A stretch of DNA of 64,000 bases from Brucella intermedia LMG 3301 (lineage in GTDB: Bacteria > Pseudomonadota > Alphaproteobacteria > Rhizobiales > Rhizobiaceae). The notes beneath the pieces are model-generated. The model did not search any database, was not told the DNA's origin, and saw only the letters and a program-made list of their open reading frames with translations. Positions 8,281-17,222 of the stretch are shown here, piece after piece. The position numbers were made by a program, and so were the translations under genes. The stretch is taken from the NCBI RefSeq assembly GCF_000182645.1, contig NZ_ACQA01000002.1, positions 1,297,001 to 1,361,000 on the forward strand. Reading direction: 5' to 3'. The number at the start of each line of letters is the position of its first letter. Positions within the stretch are counted from its first letter, which is position 1.

Positions 8281-9468
8281 ATGGCCAGTTTCGATCCCTT
8301 CAACGCCATCATTGCAAAAGCTGAAAAGCCGCCCGTTCACGCATTGGAAGGGCCGCTTGAAGGCGAACGGCTCGCCGTAAAAGACATTTATGACGTTGCC
8401 GGAATGGTGACGGGATGCGGCAATCCGCAGATCGAGGCCGAATCACCGCGCGCCGAAAGATCGGCTCCGGTGGTGGAAAGGCTGCTCGCCGCCGGGGCGG
8501 AATTTGTCGGTAAGGCACAGACCGACGAACTTGCCTTTTCCCTGATGGGGCAGAATTCGCATTTCCCCTATCCGATCAATCCGGCAGCGCCGGACCGCGT
8601 TACCGGCGGCTCATCCTCCGGCTCGGCGGCGGCCGTTGCAGGCAAGCTCGCCGACATTGCGCTCGGTTCGGATACGGGCGGCTCCATTCGCGCTCCTGCA
8701 AGCTTCTGCGGTCTGGTGGGCTTGCGCAGCACCCATGGCCGCATTCCGCTCCAGGGCATCATGCCGCTTGCGCCCTCGCTCGATACAATCGGATGGTTTG
8801 CGCGCGACATAGAGCTTTATGACCGGGTTGGCGCCATCCTGCTTGGCGACGACGCCCGAGAGTTCAATCTGACGAAGCTTCTTTATATGCCGGTTCTCGA
8901 ACAGCTTTTGCTGGGCGAGGCCGAAACGGATGCCTATCGCGCCATGTTTGCCGAAGTGCGCCCGCACTTCACGGGCCTCAAGGCGGCAAGCCAGCCGACG
9001 CTTTCAATAGATGAACTCTATCTGGTCTTCCGTCACATTCAGGGTGCGGAAGCCTGGGCGACGCATGGTGGCTGGATTTCGTCGGGTGATCGCAAGCTCG
9101 GCCCCGGCGTCGCGGACCGTTTTGCCTTCGGCGCGGAAATCGCCGCAGATCTCGTTGCCAGCCAGCGCCTGCGCCGGGCGCAATTCACGCAGGAACTTGA
9201 AAAGATCATCGGGAACGACGCCGTGCTGGCGCTGCCGACCGTACCGGGTGCGGCTCCGCTCGCAAAAGAACCTTTCGAAACCTTGCAGGCCTATCGCGAG
9301 CAGGCATTGCGCCTGCTGTGCCTTTCGGTGCTTTCCGGCCTGCCGCAAATCACATTACCCCTGGGGCAGGTGCAGAGCGCACCTTTCGGCATTTCTTTCA
9401 TCGGACCACGCGGCAGCGACCGGGCGCTGATCGCGCTGGCCAGAAACATCATCGGGAAGCGGGGCTAG
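8281..9468 (+). CDS. Amidase (amidase-signature family)
   Basis: A 395-residue amidase-signature enzyme that hydrolyses carboxamides in the cytosol. The Ser-cisSer-Lys triad is readable: Lys34 in LAVKDIYDV, cis-Ser111 in TGGSSSGSAAAVAG and nucleophile Ser135 in GSDTGGSIRAPA. The 24-residue spacing between the two serines matches the family. It is shorter than GatA (about 480-490 residues), and the gatCAB partners are absent, so it is a catabolic amidase rather than the tRNA amidotransferase. A LysR regulator follows 3 bases downstream on the same strand, probably in one operon. The substrate is unknown. Confidence 0.85.
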   Translation: MASFDPFNAIIAKAEKPPVHALEGPLEGERLAVKDIYDVAGMVTGCGNPQIEAESPRAERSAPVVERLLAAGAEFVGKAQTDELAFSLMGQNSHFPYPINPAAPDRVTGGSSSGSAAAVAGKLADIALGSDTGGSIRAPASFCGLVGLRSTHGRIPLQGIMPLAPSLDTIGWFARDIELYDRVGAILLGDDAREFNLTKLLYMPVLEQLLLGEAETDAYRAMFAEVRPHFTGLKAASQPTLSIDELYLVFRHIQGAEAWATHGGWISSGDRKLGPGVADRFAFGAEIAADLVASQRLRRAQFTQELEKIIGNDAVLALPTVPGAAPLAKEPFETLQAYREQALRLLCLSVLSGLPQITLPLGQVQSAPFGISFIGPRGSDRALIALARNIIGKRG

Positions 9469-9471
9469 ACC

Positions 9472-10386
9472 ATGGACACCCTCACACGTATGCGCGCCTT
9501 CATCGACGTGGTCGAGGCGGAAGGATTTTCCGCCGCAGCGCGAAAAATCGGGCGTTCCAAGGCACTCCTTTCCAAATATGTGCGCGAACTGGAAGACGAG
9601 CTTGGAGCGCGTCTTCTCAACCGCACCACGCGGCAATTCTCGCTGACGGAAGCGGGGCACACCTATTATCACCGGGCGGTCGAAATCATCCGCGAGATCG
9701 ACGCGCTGCAGGATGCCGTCAGCGAAACCAGTTCCGATGCGCGCGGACGCATCAAGCTGTCGGCCCCGCGTACCTTCGCCGATGCCGTCATCGGCCAGTC
9801 CCTGATCGATTTCTGCCTCGCCCATCCCGAAATCGTGCTCGACGTGCGGCTGGATGACCGGTTTGTCGATCTGGTGGAAGAAGGCTTCGACCTTGCGATC
9901 CGCATCACGCGCTTGCAGGACTCTTCCCTCATCGCAAAGCGATTGTCGCCGTTCCACTCCGTCCTGTGCGGCGCGCCGGAACTCATTGCCCGTGTCGGCA
10001 AACCGGAGCGCCCCGAAGACCTGGCCGACCGGCCCTGCATCATCGACACCAATGCGCGCTCGCGCAACAACTGGCATTTCCGCAATACGGATGGATCGAT
10101 GATGACGGTTCCCGTCAACGGCCCGATTGAAGTGAACAGCCCCGTCGCCACAAAGAACGCCGCACTCGCCGGTCTGGGCTTTTCCATGCTGCCCGCCTTC
10201 ATCGCCGAAGAAGAAATCGAGCGCGGCAGGCTGGTCTCCTGTCTGGACGAATTTATCGTGAAGGATGGCGGCATCTACGCTGTTTATCCGCATCGGCGCT
10301 ATTTGCCGGCAAAAATCCGGGCGCTGGTCGATTTTCTGACCCAATGGTTCAAGGACAGGGAAAACAACTCCAGGGAAATGCAGTAA
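9472..10386 (+). CDS. LysR-family transcriptional regulator
   Basis: A 304-residue protein of standard LysR length. The N-terminal winged helix-turn-helix reads MDTLTRMRAFIDVVEAEGFSA..., with RSKALLSKYVRELEDELGA as the recognition part and LLNRTTRQFSLTEAG after it. A type 2 periplasmic-binding-like effector domain follows (GRIKLSAPRTFADAVIG onwards). NRTTR plus the RIKLSAP block is typical of the AaeR/DsdC-like subgroup. The gene starts 3 bases after the amidase stop and probably regulates it, which is inference from position. The effector is unknown. Confidence 0.88.
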   Translation: MDTLTRMRAFIDVVEAEGFSAAARKIGRSKALLSKYVRELEDELGARLLNRTTRQFSLTEAGHTYYHRAVEIIREIDALQDAVSETSSDARGRIKLSAPRTFADAVIGQSLIDFCLAHPEIVLDVRLDDRFVDLVEEGFDLAIRITRLQDSSLIAKRLSPFHSVLCGAPELIARVGKPERPEDLADRPCIIDTNARSRNNWHFRNTDGSMMTVPVNGPIEVNSPVATKNAALAGLGFSMLPAFIAEEEIERGRLVSCLDEFIVKDGGIYAVYPHRRYLPAKIRALVDFLTQWFKDRENNSREMQ

Positions 10387-10494
10387 AGCATTCCTGTCTG
10401 CCTTCTCCCGAACCCGGTCAAACTTTCGGGAAACATGCTCTGGATTTTCCAGAGACGTCGCACTTTCGCCGCCTTCGGGCATAAGCGTGTTCTA

Positions 10495-11199
10495 ATGGAA
10501 TTTTCGATGGTGGTTTCATCCTTGTTCAAGCGCGGTTTCATCCGGCCTGCAGCAATCGCGTTGCTGGCGGGCTGTTTGCCCACGGTTGCACTTGCCCACC
10601 CGCATGTCTTCGCCGAGGCGCGGCTGGAACTCTCAATATCGCCCGACGGCACGGTGCAGCAGCTTGCCCATGTCTGGCGCTTTGACGACGTTTTTTCCTC
10701 CACCGTCCTCATGGAATTCGACAAGAATGGCGATCTCAAGCTCGACAAACAGGAGTTGATCGACCTTGGCCATGTCATCAATGGCTCCATTGCCGAATTC
10801 AAATATTTCCAGACTGTTCTGGACAATGGCAAGGATGTGAAAATGGCAAGGCCGACCGATCTTGCCGCTGATTTCACGGACAATCGCCTGCTCATCATCT
10901 TCACCAGCAAGCCCGAAAAACCGTTGAAGCTTGCCGCGGGTCACAAGATCAGCTTCGGCGTCTATGACCCGACCTTCTATACCGCCATCGATTACATGAA
11001 TGACAGCGACCTGATCGTGAAGGGCCTGCCCGCAGGCTGCACATCCAAGGTTGTCCGTCCTGATCCAGACGAGGCGCTTGCCCAGAACCAGGCGACACTG
11101 ACCGATGCCTTTTTCAACGATCCGACAGGCACGGACATGTCGAAGATATTTGCAACCCGTCTCGAGATCGACTGCGAACCGAAAGGAAAGACTGGCTGA
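10495..11199 (+). CDS. DUF1007 periplasmic protein with EF-hand loop
   Basis: About 234 residues from the ATG at 10495. A signal peptide (FIRPAAIALLAGCLPTVALA) is followed directly by HPHVFAEARLEL, an exposed His-Pro-His that opens mature DUF1007 proteins. Residues 76-87 read DKNGDLKLDKQE, a perfect EF-hand loop with acidic or polar ligands at positions 1, 3, 5, 9 and 12. The stop overlaps the start of the NicO-type transporter by one base. DUF1007 proteins commonly pair with such transporters as presumed periplasmic metal-handling partners. That role is inferred; the metal (Ni, Co, Zn or Ca-gated) is open. Confidence 0.85.
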   Translation: MEFSMVVSSLFKRGFIRPAAIALLAGCLPTVALAHPHVFAEARLELSISPDGTVQQLAHVWRFDDVFSSTVLMEFDKNGDLKLDKQELIDLGHVINGSIAEFKYFQTVLDNGKDVKMARPTDLAADFTDNRLLIIFTSKPEKPLKLAAGHKISFGVYDPTFYTAIDYMNDSDLIVKGLPAGCTSKVVRPDPDEALAQNQATLTDAFFNDPTGTDMSKIFATRLEIDCEPKGKTG

Positions 11200-12302
11200 T
11201 GAGAAAAGCGGCAGCCTTCGTTCTGGCCCTCTGCCTTACGATGATCGTTGCGCAAGCCTATGCGCAGTCCTCGCTCGGTATCGGCGCGAATGAGGTGGCG
11301 ATGAAGCCGACCGGGCCTTTCGCGCATATCATCCTCTGGATGAACGAACAGCAGCGCTCTTTCTATCTCGCCATGACCAACGCTCTGAAAGCCATGCGCG
11401 AAGACCCATGGCAGGCTTCGGTTCTCGTGGGACTTTCCTTCGTTTACGGCATTTTTCATGCGGCGGGGCCGGGCCACGGCAAGGCGGTGATCTCGTCCTA
11501 TATGATCGCCAATGAAACGGCGCTGCGGCGCGGTATCTTCCTTTCGTTCATTTCGTCGCTTTTGCAGGCACTCATGGCGATTGCCGTCGTCGGCCTCGCA
11601 TGGTTCCTGCTGCGCGGCACCGGCATCTCGATGAACCAGACAGCGCGCTACATGGAGATCGCCAGTTTTGCGCTTGTGCTGTTTTTCGGCCTTTGGCTGC
11701 TGGCGCGCAAGCTGCCGCTGCTTTTCAGGAAGCGCGAAGATGCAGGCCCTGGCCCGACCGCATCGCTCTTTGCCGCCGCGCCCGAGCCGGCAATGGCTTC
11801 CGGCCCGGCATGGCAGGGCACGATTTCGCAAGCCACACGCGCGGCTGCGACCGGCAGCGCGGTCAAGCTCAATTACAAGCCCGCAACTACTGCTGCATCG
11901 GATCATATCTTCATCGGCGAAGGGGACGTGTGCGCCGCATGCGGCAATCCCCATATTGCCGATCCTTCGACGCTTGGCGACGATTTCAACTGGAAGACGG
12001 CGTGGTCGGCGATTTTGTCGGTGGGCCTGCGCCCATGCTCGGGCGCGCTGATCGTGCTGACATTTGCGCTTTTGAATGGCTTGATGGTTGGCGGTCTGCT
12101 TTCGGTCTTCGCGATGGCCTTCGGCACGTTCATCACGGTGGCTGTTCTTGCCACGCTGGCCGTCACCGCCAAGAACACGGCGCTGCGCTTTGCGGGCAGC
12201 AAGGCCATGTCGGGTCGCCTGAAGGCGGCAATCGAAGTGGCCGCCGCCCTGTTCATCGCCCTGACCGGTGCGCTGTTGTTGAGCGCTTCGCTGGTGAGTT
12301 AG
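11199..12302 (+). CDS. NicO/RcnA-family nickel/cobalt transporter
   Basis: A 367-residue inner-membrane protein with an N-terminal signal or anchor (AAAFVLALCLTMIVAQAYA) and about six further membrane segments. The family signature HAAGPGHGK is at residues 87-95 and the second signature GLRPCSGALIVL near 276-287. A cytosolic or periplasmic linker of roughly 100 residues between the two halves carries CAACGNPH (C245, C248, H252), a likely metal-binding cluster. The family exports or imports Ni2+/Co2+. Pairing with the DUF1007 gene is tight (ATG overlaps TGA). Direction of transport and metal cannot be told from sequence. Confidence 0.85.
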   Translation: MRKAAAFVLALCLTMIVAQAYAQSSLGIGANEVAMKPTGPFAHIILWMNEQQRSFYLAMTNALKAMREDPWQASVLVGLSFVYGIFHAAGPGHGKAVISSYMIANETALRRGIFLSFISSLLQALMAIAVVGLAWFLLRGTGISMNQTARYMEIASFALVLFFGLWLLARKLPLLFRKREDAGPGPTASLFAAAPEPAMASGPAWQGTISQATRAAATGSAVKLNYKPATTAASDHIFIGEGDVCAACGNPHIADPSTLGDDFNWKTAWSAILSVGLRPCSGALIVLTFALLNGLMVGGLLSVFAMAFGTFITVAVLATLAVTAKNTALRFAGSKAMSGRLKAAIEVAAALFIALTGALLLSASLVS

Positions 12303-12412
12303 AGCGCGCGTTTCGATCTGAGTGAATCAGATTGGCGCTCTATCTCTTTGTTTTGACGCGCATCTTTTCCGAAAACCGTTTCACACTTTTCGGGATGCGC
12401 TCTAATCTTTAT
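12301..12412 (+). repeat. Dispersed palindromic repeat, copy 3 (diverged)
   Basis: Starts within the stop codon of the NicO gene. Outer arms AGAGCGC/GCGCTCT enclose ATCTGA/TCAGAT. After TTTGTTTTGACGCG the tail CCGAAAACCGTTTCACACTTTTCGGGATGCGCTCT matches the tail of copies 1 and 2 in pattern. It probably shapes the 3' end of the transporter mRNA and that of the convergent small membrane protein. Confidence 0.65.
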
Positions 12413-12605
12413 TTTGCCGCTTCGAGCGCAGCCAGAAAATTGCGAAGAAGCCCAGAACGAAGACAATCGGGAAGATGATCGCCGCGATTTGTGAGCGCTC
12501 GCCCAGCGCCAGCATGATGCTGGGTACGAAATAGGCAAGCACCCCGAAGCCGATCAGGATGACGGCGGCGGCAATTGCCGGATTGCTCTTCTTGCGCTCA
12601 GCCAC
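12402..12605 (-). CDS. Small two-helix membrane protein
   Basis: About 67 residues from the GTG at 12605 (VAERKKSNPAIAAAV). Two hydrophobic segments are evident: AIAAAVILIGFGVLAYFVPSIML and IAAIIFPIVFVLGFFAIFWL, ending in a basic tail RSKRQNKD. The start overlaps the end of the upstream acetyltransferase gene by 8 bases, so translation is probably coupled. A longer frame to 12668 would lie mostly inside the acetyltransferase and is rejected. No known family is recognised; function unknown. Confidence 0.65.
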   Translation of the reverse strand: MAERKKSNPAIAAAVILIGFGVLAYFVPSIMLALGERSQIAAIIFPIVFVLGFFAIFWLRSKRQNKD

Positions 12606-13275
12606 GGTCACGAAACTCCTCCAGCTTCTTCTTCTGCTGGCCGTCACTATCAAAGTTTTCCGGTGCAAGCCATGCCTGATAGGCTTTCTTCAAGGCAGGC
12701 CATTCGCTGTCGAGAATGGAAAACCATGCCGTATCGCGGTTTCGGCCCTTGGCCACCATATGCTGGCGGAATACACCCTCGAACTGAAACCCGAAACGCT
12801 CGGCGGCACGCTTGGAAGGCCCATTTTCATTGTGGCACTTCCATTCGTAGCGGCGATAGCCAAGCTCATCGAAAATATACTGCATGAACAGGAACTGCGC
12901 TTCCGTGGCGGCGGGTTTCCGCGAAATCTGCGGCCCCCAATAGATGCTGCCGATCTCGATGACGCCATGGACGGGATCTATGCGCATCAGCGCCTGCCGC
13001 CCCGCCACCTTGCCGCTCGCCTTGTCGATGACGGCGAAAAACAGCGGATCGTCGCTTTTGGACGCTTTTTCCAGCCAAGGCTCGAATTCTTCGCGCGTTG
13101 CAGGCGGAAACTCGAACAGCCAGGTAAAGCGCCGGTCCGCATCCTCCACCGAGGAAGCGGCAAACAGTTCGTCACCATGCTTCCCGGGGTTCAGCGGTTC
13201 CAGCCGCACATAGCGGCCTTCAAGCACTTTGCGTTCCGGCTGTGGACGCGGCGTCCAGTTCTGCAAATCAGTCAT
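12598..13275 (-). CDS. GNAT acetyltransferase, RimJ/RimL-like
   Basis: About 225 residues from the ATG at 13275, which has a GGGAGAA ribosome site; a longer frame to 13374 lacks one. RYVRLEPLNPGKHGDELFAAS opens the RimJ/RimL-type fold, and GSIYWGPQISRKPAATEAQFLFMQYIF is the acetyl-CoA part. NGPSKRAAERFGFQFEGVFRQH is the typical C-terminal block with N-SKR-A-ER-GF. Such enzymes acetylate amino groups of ribosomal proteins, antibiotics or small molecules; the target is unknown. It lies 70 bases downstream of modC on the same strand. Confidence 0.85.
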   Translation of the reverse strand: MTDLQNWTPRPQPERKVLEGRYVRLEPLNPGKHGDELFAASSVEDADRRFTWLFEFPPATREEFEPWLEKASKSDDPLFFAVIDKASGKVAGRQALMRIDPVHGVIEIGSIYWGPQISRKPAATEAQFLFMQYIFDELGYRRYEWKCHNENGPSKRAAERFGFQFEGVFRQHMVAKGRNRDTAWFSILDSEWPALKKAYQAWLAPENFDSDGQQKKKLEEFRDRG

Positions 13276-13345
13276 GCCAATTCTCCCATTCGACCGGACA
13301 GGAGCATAAAAGAAGCGGGACGAAAACCGGATTATTGTTTCCGTG

Positions 13346-14425
13346 TCATTTTTCCCGAATGGCCGCACGATCAACCGAAACGGCCTTCACCAGCGCCACC
13401 ACTTCGTTACCGGCGCGCAATGCCAGTTCGTCGACCGAGCGTCGCGTCAGCCGCGCAACCAGATGACGCCCCCGGAAGTCGAGCGCGACATAGGCGTTGG
13501 GACCGCCATCCATCGTGATTGCCGTGACCCTCACCGGCAGCACGTTGCGGATGCTGATCGCTTCAGGCGCCTTGCGGGCAATGGAAACATCGCGCGCACG
13601 CACGCGCAGCCGCACATGCATATCCAGTTTCAGCCCCGCATCGCTGAGCTGAAACGATGCGCCACCAAGATCGATCTCCGCCAGCTTGTAATGCTCGTCA
13701 TAGGACGAAACCGTCCCTTCCAGCAGCACGCCGCCGCCCTCGCCCTCGGCGTCGATCAGCGGAAACACATCCGCCGCCGCACCGCTTGCCGTCACCCGGC
13801 CAGCGGACAGGAGCACGATCTGGTCGGCAAGCCGCGCCACCTCGTCGATCTCATGGCTTACATAGACGATCGGCACATGGCTTTCATCACGAAGACGTTC
13901 GATAAAGGGGAGGATTTCCTGTCGTCGCGCATGGTCGAGCGAGGAAAGCGGCTCGTCCAGCAGCAGGAGCGCCGGATCGGACAGAAGCGCGCGACCGATG
14001 GCGACACGCTGGCGTTCGCCGCCCGAAAGCGTCGATGGCCGCCTGTCGAGAAGATGGCCAATGCCAAGCAGCACCACCACTTCGTCAAAGCTGCGCGTCG
14101 CCTGCCTGCGGCCTGCCCAGCGCGCGTAAGTCAGGTTGCGCTTGACGCTCATATGCGGAAAAAGCCGCGCCTCCTGAAACACATAGCCGATGCGGCGCTT
14201 TTCCGGCGGCAGGTTTATGCCTCGTTCGGCATCGAACAGCGTGAAGTCGCCCACGGCGATACGTCCACTTTCGGGGCGAAGCGTTCCGGCAATCATTTTC
14301 AGGAGCGTCGTCTTGCCCGCACCGGAGTGGCCGAACAAAGCGGTCACGCCCCAATCGGCCGCGAAATCGGCTTCCACAATGAACTTGCCGTTGCGGCCAT
14401 TAATCGAAACAGCTAGCCCGCTCAT
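13346..14425 (-). CDS. modC: Molybdate ABC transporter ATP-binding protein ModC
   Basis: A 359-residue ATPase from the ATG at 14425, which overlaps the modB stop as ATGA. Walker A is GHSGAGKTTLL, the ABC signature LSGGERQRVAIGRALL, and Walker B ALLLLDEPLSSLD, followed by the H-loop (VSHEID). The C-terminal ~100 residues form the molybdate-binding MOP/TOBE domain (SIRNVLPVRVTAI...), which separates ModC from other importers. It powers molybdate uptake at the cytosolic face. A longer frame to 14458 is not needed. Order modA-modB-modC is standard. Confidence 0.94.
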   Translation of the reverse strand: MSGLAVSINGRNGKFIVEADFAADWGVTALFGHSGAGKTTLLKMIAGTLRPESGRIAVGDFTLFDAERGINLPPEKRRIGYVFQEARLFPHMSVKRNLTYARWAGRRQATRSFDEVVVLLGIGHLLDRRPSTLSGGERQRVAIGRALLSDPALLLLDEPLSSLDHARRQEILPFIERLRDESHVPIVYVSHEIDEVARLADQIVLLSAGRVTASGAAADVFPLIDAEGEGGGVLLEGTVSSYDEHYKLAEIDLGGASFQLSDAGLKLDMHVRLRVRARDVSIARKAPEAISIRNVLPVRVTAITMDGGPNAYVALDFRGRHLVARLTRRSVDELALRAGNEVVALVKAVSVDRAAIREK

Positions 14426-15105
14426 TTCGTTGCTCCCGCAAGCCTGCGCTGCAACCATTCGGACAGCACCACGGCAACCACTGAAATGGCAGCAGATATC
14501 GCAATCAGACGGAATGCTTCCGCGTCACCGGACGGGGTCTGCATCAGGGCATAGATGGCAAGCGAAAGGGTCTGCGTCTCGCCCGGAATGTTGGACACGA
14601 AAGTGATCGTGGCGCCAAACTCGCCCAGCGCCTTGGCAAAGCCAAGCACGGCGCCTGCGAGCACCCCGGGTAGAAGCGGCGGCAGAATGACGGTGAAAAA
14701 GGCGGTGAAGCGGCTGGCGCCAAGCGTGCGGGCAGCTTCCTCCAGCCCGCGGTCAAGCCCTTCTATCGAAAGCCTGATCGGACGGACGAGCAACGGAAAC
14801 GCCATCACACCGGCGGCAAGGGCGGCACCCGTCCAGCGAAAGGAAAAGGAAAGGCCGAACCATTCCTGCAAGGGAGCACCAAGCGCCCCCCGCGCGCCAA
14901 ACAGGATCAAAAGCAGATAGCCTGTCACCACCGGGGGCAGAACCAGCGGCATGGTGACAATGGCCTGCGCCAGAGACTTGCCCGGAAAATTGAACCGGGC
15001 AAGAATCCACGCGACCACAAAAGCAACCGGCAGAGCGACAATGATGGCTATTCCGGCAACCCGGAGCGACAGAGACACAATCTGCCAGACATTACTCTCA
15101 ATCAT
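14422..15105 (-). CDS. modB: Molybdate ABC transporter permease ModB
   Basis: A 227-residue permease with about five to six membrane helices. It carries the EAA-type cytosolic loop in LEEAARTLGASRFTAFFTVILP and the ModB-like segment GFAKALGEFGATITFVSN. This is the normal length for ModB. It forms the channel through which molybdate passes from ModA. It lies 13 bases downstream of modA and overlaps modC. Confidence 0.94.
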   Translation of the reverse strand: MIESNVWQIVSLSLRVAGIAIIVALPVAFVVAWILARFNFPGKSLAQAIVTMPLVLPPVVTGYLLLILFGARGALGAPLQEWFGLSFSFRWTGAALAAGVMAFPLLVRPIRLSIEGLDRGLEEAARTLGASRFTAFFTVILPPLLPGVLAGAVLGFAKALGEFGATITFVSNIPGETQTLSLAIYALMQTPSGDAEAFRLIAISAAISVVAVVLSEWLQRRLAGATK

Positions 15106-15118
15106 TTTTGGCGATCAT

Positions 15119-15874
15119 TTATTCAGCAGCCTCCGACGCGCCTACGAACCCCTTGTCCTTGATGATCGCCTGACCGGCATCGCTTTCAAGGAAAGCGAGG
15201 AAAGCCCTGGCGGCGTCGGTTTCGTTTTTCGCTACAAGCGCCGCGGGGTAGAGGATCGGCGCGTGGCTGTCAGCCGGGAACCGATAGGCTTCGACCAGTC
15301 CGGGTGCCGCCGCACGGTCCGATGCATAGACGATGGCCGCCCCGACTTCGCCCCGGCTGACATATTGCAGCGCAACGCGCACATTCTCGGCGAAGACCGC
15401 GTTCTTTTCGACATCCTTCCAGATATCGAGCTTTTCCAGCGCTGCCTTGCCGTATTTGCCCGCCGGGACATTCGATGGGTCGCCCATGGCGAAACGACCA
15501 CCGCTCAAAAGCTCCTTGGCCTCGCCCTTGGGCGTGTCCTTCTGCGTTGCGATCACCAGCGCATTGCCCGCGATCACCTTGCGCGAAGCCTTGTCGATGG
15601 CACCAGCCTTTTCGACATAATCCATCCAGTCGAGATCGGCGGAGATGAAAATCTGCGCCGGAGCGCCCTGCTCGATCTGCTTGGCCAGAACCGACGAAGA
15701 AGCAAAGGACGCGACCACTTCGGTGCCGTCCCGAGCCTTCATCTGCCTGGCGGCTTCCTCGATAACGTCTTTCATGCTGGCAGCCGCGAAAACGGTCACC
15801 TTTTCGGCAGCATGAGCAACCGAGGCGGCACCAGCAGCAACAGTGATGAGAAATGCGGCGATCAGTTTCTTCAC
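15119..15874 (-). CDS. modA: Molybdate-binding periplasmic protein ModA
   Basis: About 251 residues from the GTG at 15874, which has GGAGGA five to six bases upstream. The in-frame extension to 16174 has no credible coding character. The signal peptide KKLIAAFLITVAAGAASVAHA leads to AEKVTVFAAASMKDVIEEAA, the classic ModA opening with the oxyanion-binding serine. ASSSVLAKQIEQGAPAQIFISADLDWMD follows. It captures molybdate or tungstate in the periplasm and passes it to ModBC. Regulation by a ModE-like protein is usual in this order, but I could not identify a certain operator. Confidence 0.94.
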   Translation of the reverse strand: MKKLIAAFLITVAAGAASVAHAAEKVTVFAAASMKDVIEEAARQMKARDGTEVVASFASSSVLAKQIEQGAPAQIFISADLDWMDYVEKAGAIDKASRKVIAGNALVIATQKDTPKGEAKELLSGGRFAMGDPSNVPAGKYGKAALEKLDIWKDVEKNAVFAENVRVALQYVSRGEVGAAIVYASDRAAAPGLVEAYRFPADSHAPILYPAALVAKNETDAARAFLAFLESDAGQAIIKDKGFVGASEAAE

Positions 15875-16142
15875 GAATATCCTCCATATCACCTGCAACA
15901 GTAGGCAAACCATCATCCGCCGGAGAACCGGCGCTGTTTCTGTTCGGACATGGGAAATTTCCATGCCCTGACTTGCGATGATGGGTGTGATGGAGGCAAA
16001 CGCGACCCGGATGCCGTCAAACCCTTGATGCACGGGCGTCCATGCAAAAGCCGCCCAAAATTCCGTAACGAATTCAGATCGTTCCGGAACCAGAGCCACC
16101 ATAATGCGGTGAAATCTGTTTGACCAGCCCCATGCGGGCATA

Positions 16143-16165
16143 TGCGGCAATAGATCATTGCCGCA
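16143..16165 (-). terminator. Hairpin 3' of trhO, no T-run
   Basis: A perfect 9-bp stem TGCGGCAAT/ATTGCCGCA with a 5-base loop lies 8 bases beyond the trhO stop. No U-tract follows on the minus strand, so it may protect the mRNA end rather than terminate by itself. Confidence 0.4.
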
Positions 16166-16173
16166 AAATGCCA

Positions 16174-17091
16174 TCAGCTACCGATGTGTTTATGCGCCCC
16201 GCGCTTCTCGGCAAGCTTTACCTGCTTCTGGCGCTCCGCATAACGGGCGCGATCTTCCGGCGTGCGTTCGTCATAACAACTGGCGCAGGAAACGCCTTCC
16301 TCGAAATACTGCGAAAGCTTGTCTTCCGGCGAAATCGGGCGGCGGCAGGCGCGGCAGAGTTCGACGTCGCTTTCGGCAAGGCCGTGGCCAACGGCCACGC
16401 GCTCATCGAACACGAAGCATTCGCCGTTCCACATGCTTTCTTCACGCGGGACTTCTTCAAGATATTTCAGGATACCGCCCTTGAGATGGAAGACATCCTC
16501 GAAGCCCAGCCCCTTGACGAAGGCTGTCGCCTTTTCGCAGCGAATGCCGCCGGTGCAGAACATGGCGATCTTCTTGCCTTCGAACTTGTCGCGGTTCTGC
16601 TCGACCCATTCGGGAAACTCGCGAAAAGTCTTGGTCTGCGGATCGATCGCTCCTTCAAATGTGCCTATGGCATATTCGTAGTCGTTTCGCGTATCGACCA
16701 CGACAGTGTCTTCATCCGCGATGAGGGCGTTCCAGTCCTGCGGCGCGACGTAGGTGCCCACGCTTTTCAGCGGGTCGATGCCCTCGACGCCCATGGTGAC
16801 GATCTCGCGCTTCAAGCGCACCTTCATGCGATGGAACGGCATTTCGCTGGCATGGGAATATTTGAGTTCGGGCTCTGCCAGGCCGGGAATGGCCGTGATG
16901 TGCTGCACGAGCTTTTCAATCGCCTGGGCTGTGCCCGCAACTGTCCCGTTGATGCCTTCCGCCGCCAGAAGCAGCGTTCCCTTGATGCCATTCGAGCAGC
17001 AAAGCTGAGCCAGCGGCTCGCGCAGGCTCTCATATTGCGGCAGCGGCGCAAAGCAATAAAGGGCGGCAACGGTGAAAGGCAAATTGCTCAT
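16174..17091 (-). CDS. trhO: tRNA uridine(34) hydroxylase TrhO (YceA-type rhodanese)
   Basis: About 305 residues from the ATG at 17091 ([17 protein letters not shown]). The N-terminal acylphosphatase-like part carries [19 protein letters not shown]. The rhodanese part has [19 protein letters not shown] and the active-site loop [13 protein letters not shown] with its catalytic Cys. A Cys-rich C-terminal region (CRACRRPI ... CASCYDERT) resembles a zinc-binding site. The family makes 5-hydroxyuridine at the wobble base of certain tRNAs with O2. It is a single gene, divergent from the muramidase gene. Confidence 0.92.
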   Translation of the reverse strand: MSNLPFTVAALYCFAPLPQYESLREPLAQLCCSNGIKGTLLLAAEGINGTVAGTAQAIEKLVQHITAIPGLAEPELKYSHASEMPFHRMKVRLKREIVTMGVEGIDPLKSVGTYVAPQDWNALIADEDTVVVDTRNDYEYAIGTFEGAIDPQTKTFREFPEWVEQNRDKFEGKKIAMFCTGGIRCEKATAFVKGLGFEDVFHLKGGILKYLEEVPREESMWNGECFVFDERVAVGHGLAESDVELCRACRRPISPEDKLSQYFEEGVSCASCYDERTPEDRARYAERQKQVKLAEKRGAHKHIGS

Positions 17092-17222
17092 CGGTTCTGT
17101 CTTCTTTGAAAATTCACCTCGCAACTAATCCCCGCAAACGGCGAATTCAAGTCAACTTTATCCTCGTGCGTCGAAGTCGCCCCAAAATCGGCCTCGCAGA
17201 TCAATTTTTCGAGGAGCAATAG

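Noticed and set aside
10387..10494. Repeat or terminator between LysR gene and DUF1007 gene
   Set aside because: Two small hairpins (CCCGAA/TTCGGG and CTCTGG/CCAGAG) exist, but they lack T-runs and do not match the dispersed palindromes well enough.
15875..16174. In-frame extension of modA by about 100 codons
   Set aside because: The GTG at 15874 has an excellent ribosome site and starts a normal signal peptide. The extension is uncharacteristic and lies in the region where the promoter should be.
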